This document shows, one piece after another, positions 17,569 through 26,952 of a stretch of DNA of 64,000 nucleotides (position 1 is its first letter; each line of letters opens with the position of its first letter). Source of the DNA: Tenacibaculum tangerinum (GTDB lineage: Bacteria > Bacteroidota > Bacteroidia > Flavobacteriales > Flavobacteriaceae). Location: NCBI RefSeq assembly GCF_029853675.1, contig NZ_CP122539.1, positions 3,546,407 to 3,610,406 on the forward strand, given 5' to 3'. The notes under the pieces were generated by a model, which had not been told where the DNA came from, ran no database searches, and was given only the letters and a program-made list of their open reading frames with translations. The translations under genes were made by a program, and so were the position numbers.

Positions 17569-18654
17569 ATGGAAAAAAGAAAGCTTAGAATAAACGGACA
17601 TTCACATTTGTTACCTTATCCAGAACAAATTCCGCAGTTTATGAAAGACAAAGGGATTTTTTGGGTGGATAAAGACAGAAAGTTTATGCTGCAAAAAGAT
17701 TGGAGTCGACCCGTAACAGACTCTAGTTTCTTTTTAGATGAAAAACTGGAATGGATGGAGCATTTTAAAATTGACCATGCGGTAGTTTTAAATCTATCTC
17801 AGTTATATGGAAACGGATTGCGTTTAGAAGAAATGAAGCAGGCTCTACGTTTTCAAAACGATTTTAATGCGCGTGTGCAACATGAAAATCCATCGAAATT
17901 TACAACCGGTTTCGTAGTGCATCCAGGTTTTGTTCGTGGTGCTTTATGGGAAATAGAACGTTGTGTTGAGGTGTTAGGAATGCGTTTGTTGTGTTTGCCT
18001 ACCCATTATATGGATACCATTGGTACTTGGCGTTGTATATTCGATGAAGAAAACGAACCTATTTTTGAGTTAGCAAACAAGTATAATTTAGCGGTAGAAA
18101 TTCATCCGTATGATGGAGAGAAATTCATTAAACTACAAAATACATCGTGGCGTTTTCACTTAATCTGGATGTTGGCACAATGTGCAGATGCCTATCACTT
18201 TTTAACGTTAAATGGCTATTACGAAAAGTATCCAAACATGCGTATTTGTTTTGCACATGGCGGTCAGTTAGCACAAATGAATTTGGGTCGACGTATTCAG
18301 GGATTTGATGGTAGACCTGATTTGTTTGAGGGTAAGCAGCACCCACGTAAAGCAGTTGGACATAAAAATATTTTCTTCGATACCCTAGTTCACGATACGG
18401 GTTCTTTAGAGTTGTTGATTAAAAATCAAGGGTCAAAACAAGTGCTTATAGGATTAGATGATCCGTATCCGTTAGGAGAAATGGAAAGTGAAAATCAGTC
18501 ATCGTATCCAGGAAAAATTTTAGACTTAGCAATTGAAAGAAGTATTATTAACGAGCAAGAGAAAGATAAAATGTGGGAAGATAATGTATTGCAATGGCTG
18601 TTTGGAGACGATGAAAAAGCAAAAAAAGATTTAGTTTCTAAAATCTTACAATAA
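17569..18654 (+). CDS. nbaD: 2-Amino-3-carboxymuconate-6-semialdehyde decarboxylase (ACMSD)
   Basis: This is a zinc amidohydrolase-superfamily decarboxylase that converts ACMS to 2-aminomuconate semialdehyde, diverting carbon from quinolinate. Expected metal ligands are visible: H11 and H13 in NGHSHLLPYP, H179 in VEIHPYDGE, and D297 in IGLDDPYPLGE; the FAHGGQ motif (H230) is also present. The 361-residue length is close to the family norm. Its presence together with the aldehyde dehydrogenase shows that this cluster is for catabolism rather than NAD synthesis. The next gene starts immediately after its stop codon (TAA then ATG). Confidence 0.93.
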   Translation: MEKRKLRINGHSHLLPYPEQIPQFMKDKGIFWVDKDRKFMLQKDWSRPVTDSSFFLDEKLEWMEHFKIDHAVVLNLSQLYGNGLRLEEMKQALRFQNDFNARVQHENPSKFTTGFVVHPGFVRGALWEIERCVEVLGMRLLCLPTHYMDTIGTWRCIFDEENEPIFELANKYNLAVEIHPYDGEKFIKLQNTSWRFHLIWMLAQCADAYHFLTLNGYYEKYPNMRICFAHGGQLAQMNLGRRIQGFDGRPDLFEGKQHPRKAVGHKNIFFDTLVHDTGSLELLIKNQGSKQVLIGLDDPYPLGEMESENQSSYPGKILDLAIERSIINEQEKDKMWEDNVLQWLFGDDEKAKKDLVSKILQ

Positions 18655-19758
18655 ATGACTGAAGTAACACAGTTTCATAATCTACTACATGTTTGTATTT
18701 CTTTTATTGGAGCTGTGTTACTATTAGCAATTTACTACAATATTACCAAGCGATTTAAAGAAGTTTTAGAAGAAGGAAATGCAATTAAAAGAGTCGATAA
18801 AGGTCTGCTATATTTCAGTTTTGGAATGTTAGTATGGGTAGTTTCTGGTATTTGGGCTCTTTCGGCAAACCACTTTTCTTTTCAAAATACAACTATGTAT
18901 CAGATAGGGGTAAATATCCTGTCAACTATCAATAATTTATTTTGGTTGCTAGCATTGTATTATGTACACGATGCTCCTAAGTTCATTTATAGAAATGAAA
19001 AGAATGTAAAGATTATTGCATTTATCATCGTTGTAGTAGCCTCTATAACTTTTTTACTATCTTCTTTGTATGGTGCAAATTTTTATTATGGAATAAAAAT
19101 AGCATCGCTTCCTGATGTTTTACTAACGACTTTTTTATGTTTTTTAATGGGAGTTTCTTTTTATAGGACTTTTATGTACAGAGACTTAAAATTGGTCGCT
19201 TTTATATCTGTTATAGTCATCGTTTTACTATTTGTTTCTCAATTATCAGATGTTTTTATAGGGTTTGATAACCAATTCGTCAATCAGTTAATTAGAGTTA
19301 TAGCAAAAACATCGTTACTATCGGTTTTTTTGGTATTAGCCACAAGTTGGGTAATACAGTTGGCACATACGCCAAAACCCAATGAAATGAAGATTCAGTT
19401 TTTAGATTGGTCGCTAATAAAATTGACCATTCCATCTAAAGGAATCATCAATGCTAAAATAGATTTTGGTTCGAAAACAACACAATATAAAAACTTACTA
19501 ACATTTGCATATAGAAGAAAGTTTTTAGAGGCTGAAAAACAATCGATTATAGTAAATTCAGGAGGCGATATAAAAAGTCAAACATACATTACTAGAATCA
19601 TAGATAATATGAATTCTATTTTAAAATTAGAAGAAGAAAAGCTGGCACGAAAAGACCTAATTACCTTTATAGGAGAAAGTAAATACCGTTTGCGAATCCT
19701 TCCAGAGCATATAGTTATTGACGAAGCATTGTTAGAAGAATATAAACAACAATTATAG
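18655..19758 (+). CDS. Multi-spanning membrane protein of unknown function
   Basis: This 367-residue protein has about seven hydrophobic segments within residues 8-245 (for example HVCISFIGAVLLLAIYY and LVAFISVIVIVLLFVSQL). A soluble C-terminal region of about 120 residues begins with KIQFLDWSLIKLTIPSKGI. The layout recalls 7-helix sensor modules without a recognisable kinase domain. It starts directly after the decarboxylase stop, so it is probably cotranscribed with the kynurenine genes and could sense or carry a pathway compound; that is speculation. Its stop overlaps by six bases the stop of the convergent TolC-like gene. Confidence 0.7.
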   Translation: MTEVTQFHNLLHVCISFIGAVLLLAIYYNITKRFKEVLEEGNAIKRVDKGLLYFSFGMLVWVVSGIWALSANHFSFQNTTMYQIGVNILSTINNLFWLLALYYVHDAPKFIYRNEKNVKIIAFIIVVVASITFLLSSLYGANFYYGIKIASLPDVLLTTFLCFLMGVSFYRTFMYRDLKLVAFISVIVIVLLFVSQLSDVFIGFDNQFVNQLIRVIAKTSLLSVFLVLATSWVIQLAHTPKPNEMKIQFLDWSLIKLTIPSKGIINAKIDFGSKTTQYKNLLTFAYRRKFLEAEKQSIIVNSGGDIKSQTYITRIIDNMNSILKLEEEKLARKDLITFIGESKYRLRILPEHIVIDEALLEEYKQQL

Positions 19759-21150
19759 CGTATGTAATCTACCCAGTAGTTTAATAAGTTTGCTTTTAGT
19801 TTTAGCGTATTCGTACTCATTTTTAATCTCTTTCAACTTACTTTCAATTAATTTTACTTCTCGGTAGTTAATTAAAAAAATAGAACTTTCTCCTAAAAAA
19901 AACTTACGTTCTTCACTTTTTACTATAACCATGTAGTCGTTTACCAGGTTTTTTAAAATCTCATTTTGTTTTTTGTATGAAGTTATTTCTCGCTCAGTAG
20001 CGGTAATTTTATTTAGCAAAGAGACTCTTGTCGATGCAATTTCAAAATCAATATCTTGTAATTTAATCTTAGCAAGTTGTAAATCTCCTCTTGATTTTCG
20101 TAAAAATAAAGGAACACTAATTTGAAGAGCACTTTTATAATTAGCGGTATTAAAAGCATCAAAATTATTCACTTTTGAAGCTAGGAAATTATATTGATAA
20201 TCTATTGTAGGTAATAAATTATTTATTTTTAATCGTTTATTGATTTCTAAATTTCTTTTCTTTAACTCAAGAATTTTTAGTTTTGGGTGATTTTCAATTT
20301 GATTATCAAATAAGGCGCTTACCGATGTTTTTAAAATAATATCAATATTAGAAAAGGTATCGGTGTCAGGAATGATACCTTCTTTTAATTCCATAGGAAT
20401 ATTATTTCCAATCCATAAATAATTAGAAAGTTCTAAGGTAGATTTGATGTATTTAATATTGGCTTTTTCTAAATCTAAATCTCTACTCTTTAAGTTAATA
20501 TTGGCTTCTAAAGTATCGATTGCAGGTTTATCTCCAGCCTCAAAATTTTTCTTTACATTTCTTAATCGAACACTAGCATTGTTATAATAGTCTTTATGCA
20601 CCGTATAGTTTTGGTAATACTGTAACCAATTTAAGTAGGTGTTTATGGCTTCAAACAAAATATCATTAATTACTAATTGCTGCTCTAATTCGCCCTGCTT
20701 TGTGTATAGTTTGGCCTGTTTTAAAGTAGCCATTCTCTTATTGATAAATAAATCTTTGGCAAGTGAAACAGATACGCCTACATTGTACAAACCATTATCG
20801 GGAGTATTGCCTTCTGGGTTTAGGTACTGGCCAGAGTTATTTTCGTAATTCCCCTTCAATTCGATTCCGTACCAAGTCGGAATTTTAAAAGTTGAGTTCA
20901 GTTTTTTGTAGTACTCAGTATCTTTAAACTCTTTTTTACTATAATCTACTTCTATCTTAGGGTCAAAAGCACCTCTTGCTTTCAATAGTTTAGCTTCGTT
21001 AGTACTGGTAATAAGCTGGGCTTGCTTAATTACTGGATGGTATTTTTTTACATACCCTAAGTATTCTTCTAAACTAAGTAGAGTAGTGTTGTTGTTTTGT
21101 GCTGTTGCTACAAAACTCAGTAATAAAAAAAGGATGTTTATTCTTTTCAT
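19753..21150 (-). CDS. TolC-family outer-membrane efflux protein
   Basis: A signal peptide (MKRINILFLLLSFVATAQ) precedes 445 residues of mostly long helices with paired repeats, the pattern of TolC-like outer-membrane channels (LEEYLGYVKKYHPVIKQA near the start, typical of the first repeat). It is the last gene of the TetR-ABC-HlyD-TolC unit, 75 bases after the HlyD gene. It would provide the outer-membrane exit for the substrate. The C-terminal end overlaps the convergent membrane-protein gene by six bases. Confidence 0.88.
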   Translation of the reverse strand: MKRINILFLLLSFVATAQNNNTTLLSLEEYLGYVKKYHPVIKQAQLITSTNEAKLLKARGAFDPKIEVDYSKKEFKDTEYYKKLNSTFKIPTWYGIELKGNYENNSGQYLNPEGNTPDNGLYNVGVSVSLAKDLFINKRMATLKQAKLYTKQGELEQQLVINDILFEAINTYLNWLQYYQNYTVHKDYYNNASVRLRNVKKNFEAGDKPAIDTLEANINLKSRDLDLEKANIKYIKSTLELSNYLWIGNNIPMELKEGIIPDTDTFSNIDIILKTSVSALFDNQIENHPKLKILELKKRNLEINKRLKINNLLPTIDYQYNFLASKVNNFDAFNTANYKSALQISVPLFLRKSRGDLQLAKIKLQDIDFEIASTRVSLLNKITATEREITSYKKQNEILKNLVNDYMVIVKSEERKFFLGESSIFLINYREVKLIESKLKEIKNEYEYAKTKSKLIKLLGRLHTL

Positions 21151-21225
21151 TGAATATTTTTTAAAGAAACTCTTTAATTTTAATGCAACATACTAATAAG
21201 ACACAAACAAGTTAAGAGTAATTGC

Positions 21226-22587
21226 TTATTTTTTCTTCTTGGTTTTTTCATCAGATTCTTTATTTTCAGGCTGATAGAAGTTAGGAGGGAAGCTGTTAAT
21301 TTGTCTCCATAACTCAAACCAAATAGGAACATTCTCTAACAAAGCAATGGTTTTTGCACCCGAACCTACTCTAATTGCTTCTGGCCAAGGCTCTTCATTT
21401 TCGTTAGGAACAATCAATACACGGTATTTTCCGTTACTACTAATAAAGTTTTCAATGGCAACGATTTTAGCACCATACGTTCCGTAAGAAACATTGGGCC
21501 AACCGCTAAAAATAATAGCAGGCCAACCATCAAATTGTACACGAACATCTTCTCCTATATGTATCAGAGGCAAATCTATAGGTTCTATAAACATTTCAAC
21601 AGCCAAGTCGTAATTTGAAGGCATAATATTTACCAATTGCTCTCCTTCTTTAAAGGTTTCTCCAATACCAGATTTAATGGCTTTGTTAATATATCCGTCT
21701 TGCGGAGCAGTAATAAAAAGTAAGGAGTTTCGCTTGCTGTAATTGGCTAAGCTTGTTTCTAACTTTGAAACCTGAACTTCTGCATCGTATGCTCCCGACT
21801 GAGCGCTGTATAAACTGCTTTCTGTTTTTGAAAGCTTATCGGCATAAGAGGCCTGTGTGCTGCTTATAGCCAATTGTGCGTTAATAATATCGTTTTTTGT
21901 GGTAAAAAATTTATTTTCTTGCGAAATTAGCTTCGCAGAGAGTTCTTGCAGTTTAGCTCTTTTTTCTTCAACATCTTTCACCGCTTTTAAACCTTCTTTT
22001 TCTAACAGTACCACTCGGTCAAACTGTGTTTGTGCTATTTGTTGTTTTATTTTAACTGCTTCTAAATCGATACTATCACTTTTGGCTTTTAAATACGCCT
22101 GCTTTAATTTGTTCTTTGCTTGTTCTAGTTTTAGTACACGTTCTTGTTTAATCGCATTTATTTGATTTTGTAGGGCTATAATCTTGTTGTTATATGCCTT
22201 TGCAGATAGTGTTTTAGAGTTTAACTGATTGCCTGTTCTTTCGGCGAGTTTCGTGTCAAAATAGCCGCTTTTTACTTCAGAGACTCTTAAAATTGTATCT
22301 CCTTTTTTTACAAAATCACCCTCTTGAACAAACCACTCTTCGATACGCCCAGGAATTTGAGATTGTAAGGTTTGTGGACGTTGATTGGGTTTTAATGTGG
22401 TTACTTGCCCTTTGCTAGATACATTCTGTGTCCAAGGTAAAAACAATATAATTAGTAATATAATTGAAAAAGCAAGTAAGAATTTCTTAAACGTTTTATG
22501 ATGCTCTTTGGTAAAAATTTCTTTCCCAGACTTTAATTTTGTTATGTCAATTTGGTCAGAAATTCTGTTATTTGATATGTTTAACAT
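21226..22587 (-). CDS. HlyD-family periplasmic adaptor
   Basis: This 453-residue adaptor links the ABC protein to the TolC-type channel. It has one membrane helix (FLLAFSIILLIILFLPW, about residues 34-51) and a first lipoyl half-motif (GRIEEWFVQEGDFVKKGD). A long coiled-coil hairpin covers about residues 115-280, followed by the second lipoyl half (ITAPQDGYINKAIKSGIG) and a beta-barrel domain. A Lys-rich tail ends the protein. It begins seven bases after the ABC stop codon. Confidence 0.88.
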   Translation of the reverse strand: MLNISNNRISDQIDITKLKSGKEIFTKEHHKTFKKFLLAFSIILLIILFLPWTQNVSSKGQVTTLKPNQRPQTLQSQIPGRIEEWFVQEGDFVKKGDTILRVSEVKSGYFDTKLAERTGNQLNSKTLSAKAYNNKIIALQNQINAIKQERVLKLEQAKNKLKQAYLKAKSDSIDLEAVKIKQQIAQTQFDRVVLLEKEGLKAVKDVEEKRAKLQELSAKLISQENKFFTTKNDIINAQLAISSTQASYADKLSKTESSLYSAQSGAYDAEVQVSKLETSLANYSKRNSLLFITAPQDGYINKAIKSGIGETFKEGEQLVNIMPSNYDLAVEMFIEPIDLPLIHIGEDVRVQFDGWPAIIFSGWPNVSYGTYGAKIVAIENFISSNGKYRVLIVPNENEEPWPEAIRVGSGAKTIALLENVPIWFELWRQINSFPPNFYQPENKESDEKTKKKK

Positions 22588-22593
22588 AAGTGC

Positions 22594-24237
22594 CTATGAT
22601 TTGAAGTTAACGATACTACCTTTGTTAAGGGTAATTTGCTTATTACATTTGTCTTGCCAGTTATCATTACGACTTATAATAATTAAACTCCATGGTTGAG
22701 AAATATCAGTAATAAAATTAATAATATTTTTAGCTTCACTCTTTTCAAACTGATCTAGTGGGTCTTCTAAAATGAGTAATTTTGGTTTTTTAATAATGGC
22801 TCTTGCAAGAATAATTTTCTTGGCTATGGTGTAACCTATAAGTTTTCCTTCAGGTTTTAAATAGGTGTCTAAGCCATTGGGTTGCTGTTTTAAAAAGTCA
22901 GTTAAACCAACTATTTTAAACGCAGTATGAATTTCTTCGTCTGAGATAGACTTATTACCAAAAGTGACATTTTCTCTGATGGTTCCTTCAAAGGGAGACT
23001 CTTCTGAAAAAGACAAGCCTAAATTAGAGCGGTAATTATTAATGAAAATACTTTTTAAAGATAGGTCGTTTACAAAAATATGTCCTGCAGTAGGTTCAAT
23101 TATTCCTGCAATAAGTTGTATTAAACTTGATTTTCCAGAACCACTGCCTCCTTGAATTAAAATTCTATCATTTGGATTTATTTCAAAGGAAACGTTACTA
23201 ATTACAGGACTGCGTCTGTTTTCTACAACATAGGAAACATTTTGAACTTCAATTTTAAAAGGAATATTTGGGTTAATATCGCTTCCTTTTTGTGACTCAA
23301 TAGGTTTGTCTATAACTTCTCCTAACTTTTCTAAAGAGGTGAGTACATCATAAAAAGACTCCAATCCTAAAATGAGTTTTTCTACAGAATTAATAATTAA
23401 GATGATAATGATTTCGGCAGCAACGAATTGACCAATATTCATTTGTTGTGTTAATACTAAAAAACCTCCCATAAGTAGCAAACCCGCCGTGATAACTACT
23501 TTGAAGCTAATCATTTGAATGTACTGCAATACGAGTACATTAAAGTGACTTTCTCTTGATTTTAAATAATCATTTACTAAAGTGTCACATTTCGCAATAG
23601 CTAATTGTGTCTTACCAGATACTTTAAAGCTTATAATAGTTCGAGCTGTTTCTTGTAACCAATGTGCAACTTTATACTTGTTTTTAGACTCTTTTAAACT
23701 AGTATCTAGTCCTTTTTTCGCTGTATACTTAAAAACAATGTAAATTAACAGCAAAACAAGCAATCCAAAAATGATAAAGAACGGGTGGTAAAAAGATAAC
23801 AAAAGCAAAGCAAAAATAATTTGTAGCAGTGCTGATGGAACATCAATCAAAATTTTTGAAATTCCTTTTTGAATAGTCAAGGTATCAAAAAATCGATTAG
23901 CGAGTTCTGGCGGATAATAGTTGCGCAACTCACTCATTTTAATTTTAGGAAATCGATAACTAAGCTCTAAAGAAGATAGGGTGAAAATTCGTTGTTGTAT
24001 GGTTTCAATAATTCTAAACTGCATTAGTTTTAAAAGGCCGCTAAAGGCAACACCACAGGTAACCAATATAACCAATACAATCCAAGAAGCAGATACTTGT
24101 GCCGCTTGCAATAAATTTATAATGGCTTGTACCCCTAAAGGGAGAGATAGGGCTACAGCACCTTCAAAAATGGCATAGTAAGCAATTTGTAAAGTGTCTT
24201 TTTTTCTAGCTTTAGTAACCCCAAAAAGCGTTGCCAA
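22594..24237 (-). CDS. ABC half-exporter with degenerate nucleotide-binding motifs
   Basis: The 547-residue half transporter has a membrane domain with about six helices (residues 15-300) and a C-terminal ATPase domain. Walker A is intact (GGSGSGKSS). The C-loop expected as LSGGQ reads LIGYT, the Walker B end reads LLILEDPLD instead of the usual Asp-Glu order, and the H-loop reads SRND without His. ATP turnover is therefore doubtful or uses a partner. No C39 peptidase domain is present, so it is not a bacteriocin-processing type. The frame starts with a TTG at 24237, 12 bases after the TetR stop, with no ATG available; this suggests translational coupling. HlyD and TolC partners follow. Confidence 0.85.
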   Translation of the reverse strand: MATLFGVTKARKKDTLQIAYYAIFEGAVALSLPLGVQAIINLLQAAQVSASWIVLVILVTCGVAFSGLLKLMQFRIIETIQQRIFTLSSLELSYRFPKIKMSELRNYYPPELANRFFDTLTIQKGISKILIDVPSALLQIIFALLLLSFYHPFFIIFGLLVLLLIYIVFKYTAKKGLDTSLKESKNKYKVAHWLQETARTIISFKVSGKTQLAIAKCDTLVNDYLKSRESHFNVLVLQYIQMISFKVVITAGLLLMGGFLVLTQQMNIGQFVAAEIIIILIINSVEKLILGLESFYDVLTSLEKLGEVIDKPIESQKGSDINPNIPFKIEVQNVSYVVENRRSPVISNVSFEINPNDRILIQGGSGSGKSSLIQLIAGIIEPTAGHIFVNDLSLKSIFINNYRSNLGLSFSEESPFEGTIRENVTFGNKSISDEEIHTAFKIVGLTDFLKQQPNGLDTYLKPEGKLIGYTIAKKIILARAIIKKPKLLILEDPLDQFEKSEAKNIINFITDISQPWSLIIISRNDNWQDKCNKQITLNKGSIVNFKS

Positions 24238-24249
24238 GGGGTTAGTTTT

Positions 24250-24933
24250 TTATCTTCGTTCATTAAAAAGTGTGTTTAAAGTTAAGTCAATAAAAAAGGA
24301 TGTAGGAGTTAGGTCTTCATCACAATTCGTTAGTGATTTGAAGTGTTGTTTTATAAATTGTTGGTGTAAAGCTCCTTCAATTACAGTACTGGCCAGTGTT
24401 AACGGATGCTGGTAAGCATTATTGTAATTCATAATGATTTCAGCAAAACGTTTCACGACTTCTTTATACAGTTTAAAAAAACCTTCTTTATTTTCTATAT
24501 CCACTTCTTTTGTTGAGTATGATTTAGCATTTTCATTAATTACTATTAAATTTAGTAAAACTTCATTAATATGGGTAAAGTTATTATCTTTTTCAGTTCT
24601 TCTAGTAAGAACTTCTATTGCTTTGATTAATTTTTCTTTCGGATTATGTATGCTATACGTTTCTAACACTAATTGATATTGAAGCCAGCCCCAGTACCAA
24701 GAAGTTAGGTAAATTAAAAGTTTGTGTTTGCTTTCAAAATAACGATAAATAGAACTTTCATTAGAACCTATTAAGTTACCTAGCTTTTTAAAATTGAAGT
24801 TTTCAAATCCAATTTCTTCGATTAAGATAATACTATTTTCTATAATTCTCTTCCCTAAATCAGAAGTTTCTGGATCTTTTATGTAAATACCAGAAGGGAC
24901 TTCAATTTTTAAATTTGATAGTAATTTTTTCAT
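24250..24933 (-). CDS. TetR-family regulator
   Basis: The N-terminal helix-turn-helix, about residues 25-75 (ENFNFKKLGNLIGSNESSIYRYFESK), is typical of TetR, and the ligand domain has little similarity to known types. It is the first gene of the operon with the ABC, HlyD and TolC genes, so it probably represses its own efflux system. An inverted repeat TAATAGTA/TACTATTA overlaps its promoter at 24952-24995. The hydrophobic patch SWYWGWLQYQLVL after the helix-turn-helix suggests a lipophilic ligand. Confidence 0.85.
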   Translation of the reverse strand: MKKLLSNLKIEVPSGIYIKDPETSDLGKRIIENSIILIEEIGFENFNFKKLGNLIGSNESSIYRYFESKHKLLIYLTSWYWGWLQYQLVLETYSIHNPKEKLIKAIEVLTRRTEKDNNFTHINEVLLNLIVINENAKSYSTKEVDIENKEGFFKLYKEVVKRFAEIIMNYNNAYQHPLTLASTVIEGALHQQFIKQHFKSLTNCDEDLTPTSFFIDLTLNTLFNERR

Positions 24934-24951
24934 TATTTAAAATTTAAAGCG

Positions 24952-24995
24952 CAAATATAATAGTATTACTTTTAATTTAATGATGCTTACTATTA
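24952..24995 (-). promoter_or_regulatory. TetR promoter with candidate operator
   Basis: Read on the minus strand, TATATTTG (24959 to 24952) is a full -7 match about 19 bases before the TetR ATG. The inverted repeat TAATAGTA (24958-24965) and TACTATTA (24988-24995), centres 30 bases apart, covers the -7 and -33 region where a repressor would block transcription. The -33 box itself is poor. Confidence 0.4.
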
Positions 24996-25120
24996 AATTG
25001 ATGTTAAATTTTTGCTTATAAGAGTTACAAAAACTTACATAAGCTTATTTTTTGCTACAATTTACTACATGTCTTCGGTATTCGTATGTCTAAAAATACA
25101 TTCGCAGAAACTTAAAATTT

Positions 25121-26668
25121 ATGGAAGATATGAACTCAAAAACTGATTTTTTAGGTCATCCTAAGGGACTATTATACTTGTTTTTTGCTGAATTGTGGGA
25201 GCGTTTTTCTTTTTACGGAATGCGAGCTTTGCTGGTTTTGTATATGACCAAACACTTGTTGTTTACAGATGAGATGTCTTTTGGTATATACGCAGCATAT
25301 ATGTCTTTAGTATATGTAACTCCGATGATAGGGGGAATGTTAGCTGATAAAATTTTGGGGTTTAGAAAGGCAATTGTTTTGGGAGGGTTGTTGATGGCAT
25401 TAGGACATTTCTTTTTGACTTTTGAACACCCTGCTTTTTTTTATGGTTCACTATCTCTAATCATTGTCGGAAATGGTTTTTTTAAACCCAACATCTCTTC
25501 TTTTGTTGGAAAATTGTACAAAGAAGGAGATGTTAGAAAAGATGCTGGTTTTACCATTTTTTATATGGGAATAAATATTGGAGGTGCATTAGCACCACTA
25601 TTGTGTGCATGGTTAGCTGAAGTGTATGGTTGGCATTACGGATTTATTTTGGCGGGCATAGGGATGTTAGTAGGCTTATTGGTTTTTAAAGGTGGAGTGA
25701 AGTACAACGTTTTTGAAGGACAAGGCTTGGTTCCAGATCAAGCATTATATGATGAAAAGCAGTTTGGAGTTAAAAAAGGGAATTTGGTAACCATCGTAGC
25801 ATTTCTGTCAGTACCAATTTTCGCATTGATTATTTATTATTATCAATTTGAACATTATTTGGTTTGGATAGTATCGGTAGTACTTATGCTTTTTTTATTT
25901 AAAATTTTTAGAAGTGTAACTGCTAAAGAACGTAAAAAATTAGCTGTAGCTATATTCTTTACAGTTTTATATACGCTGTTTGCTGCAATTTTTGAACAGG
26001 CAGGTAGTTCGTTAACACTGTTTGCTGACAGGAATGTTAATTTAGTAGGTATGAATGCAGCGCAAACCAACAGTATCAATTCAACCTTTATCATTTTAAT
26101 GGCAATCCCGTTTTCAATGCTTTGGGGGTATTTACATAAAATTCATAGAAACCCAAATTCTGTGGTAAAATTCGGATTAGGGTTGTTCTTTTTAGGAGTA
26201 GGTTTTATAACCTTCGGTTTATCGGGTTATCAGGTTGATGAATTGGCCAAAACACCAATGATGTATTTAATTGTAGGATACTTTATACTAACAACTGGAG
26301 AGCTGTTCTTGTCTCCTATAGGATTGTCTAAAATGACAGAGTTGTCGCCACTAAAGTACACTGCTTTTATAATGGGAGTGTGGTTTTCAGCGAACTTTTA
26401 CGGGCATTTTTTCGCAGGAAAAATAGCAAATTTAACAACTGTTGTAAACGGTAGTTTAGGAGTGTTTTCAGAAGGCTTTTTTGGAAAAGTAACTACGGTA
26501 TTTACAGGTTTGTCGTCGAGAACAGTTTTAGAGCAATCAGAGGATTTTCATCAATTATATACGTATGTTTCTGTGTATGCCAATCTAGGAGTCATTTCAG
26601 CAATCATAGGTTTGTTCGTCATTGCTTTTTATAAGCCAGTAAAAAAATGGATGTTTGAAGTGTATTAA
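25121..26668 (+). CDS. POT-family proton-coupled oligopeptide transporter
   Basis: This 515-residue MFS protein has the POT signature near the N-terminus: FFAELWERFSFYGMRALLVLY, including the conserved ExxERFxYY-type motif of helix 1. The second POT motif region is near NGFFKPNISSFVGKLY (about residues 120-136), followed by FYMGINIGGALAPL. About 12-14 hydrophobic helices are seen. It would import di- and tripeptides with protons across the inner membrane. It is divergent from the TetR operon and stands alone. Two hairpins lie downstream. Confidence 0.93.
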   Translation: MEDMNSKTDFLGHPKGLLYLFFAELWERFSFYGMRALLVLYMTKHLLFTDEMSFGIYAAYMSLVYVTPMIGGMLADKILGFRKAIVLGGLLMALGHFFLTFEHPAFFYGSLSLIIVGNGFFKPNISSFVGKLYKEGDVRKDAGFTIFYMGINIGGALAPLLCAWLAEVYGWHYGFILAGIGMLVGLLVFKGGVKYNVFEGQGLVPDQALYDEKQFGVKKGNLVTIVAFLSVPIFALIIYYYQFEHYLVWIVSVVLMLFLFKIFRSVTAKERKKLAVAIFFTVLYTLFAAIFEQAGSSLTLFADRNVNLVGMNAAQTNSINSTFIILMAIPFSMLWGYLHKIHRNPNSVVKFGLGLFFLGVGFITFGLSGYQVDELAKTPMMYLIVGYFILTTGELFLSPIGLSKMTELSPLKYTAFIMGVWFSANFYGHFFAGKIANLTTVVNGSLGVFSEGFFGKVTTVFTGLSSRTVLEQSEDFHQLYTYVSVYANLGVISAIIGLFVIAFYKPVKKWMFEVY

Positions 26669-26848
26669 AAGAAAAAGTCTAAGAAACTATTCAGAGATTG
26701 TTACACGCAACAGAAAAGTTTAAGATTTACAGAAAATACCCTGTAAGAAAAGGGATACTTTAAAATCAGTAAATTTCTAAGAATTTTTTTCTCTTGGGTT
26801 ATATTAATTTGGAAGGTAAAGAAATATATGATTTGACATTACATAAAA

Positions 26849-26881
26849 AAAGACTCACACACAAGGGAGTAAGTCTTTAAT
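26849..26881. terminator. Hairpin downstream of peptide transporter
   Basis: AAAGACT (26849-26855) pairs with AGTCTTT (26872-26878), with a further ACTC/GAGT alternative inside. An A7 run precedes it, so on the minus strand it is followed by T7, and on the plus strand only by a short T run. It could end transcription from the minus-strand Crp-like gene as well as from the transporter. Confidence 0.4.
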
Positions 26882-26892
26882 ATAAGGGAAAT

Positions 26893-26918
26893 TGAAACAA
26901 TTATAAGGGGTTGTTTCA
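26893..26918. terminator. 8-bp hairpin before Crp-like gene end
   Basis: TGAAACAA (26893-26900) and TTGTTTCA (26911-26918) form a perfect stem with a 10-base loop. No T-run follows on either strand, so the termination role is uncertain. Confidence 0.3.
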
Positions 26919-26952
26919 GGTGCAAATTTATAGAAGATTTACGAATTAATCG

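Noticed and set aside
735..18654. Kynurenine genes as a route to NAD
   Set aside because: The decarboxylase, aldehyde dehydrogenase and deaminase-like genes divert ACMS away from quinolinate, and no quinolinate phosphoribosyltransferase is in the window.
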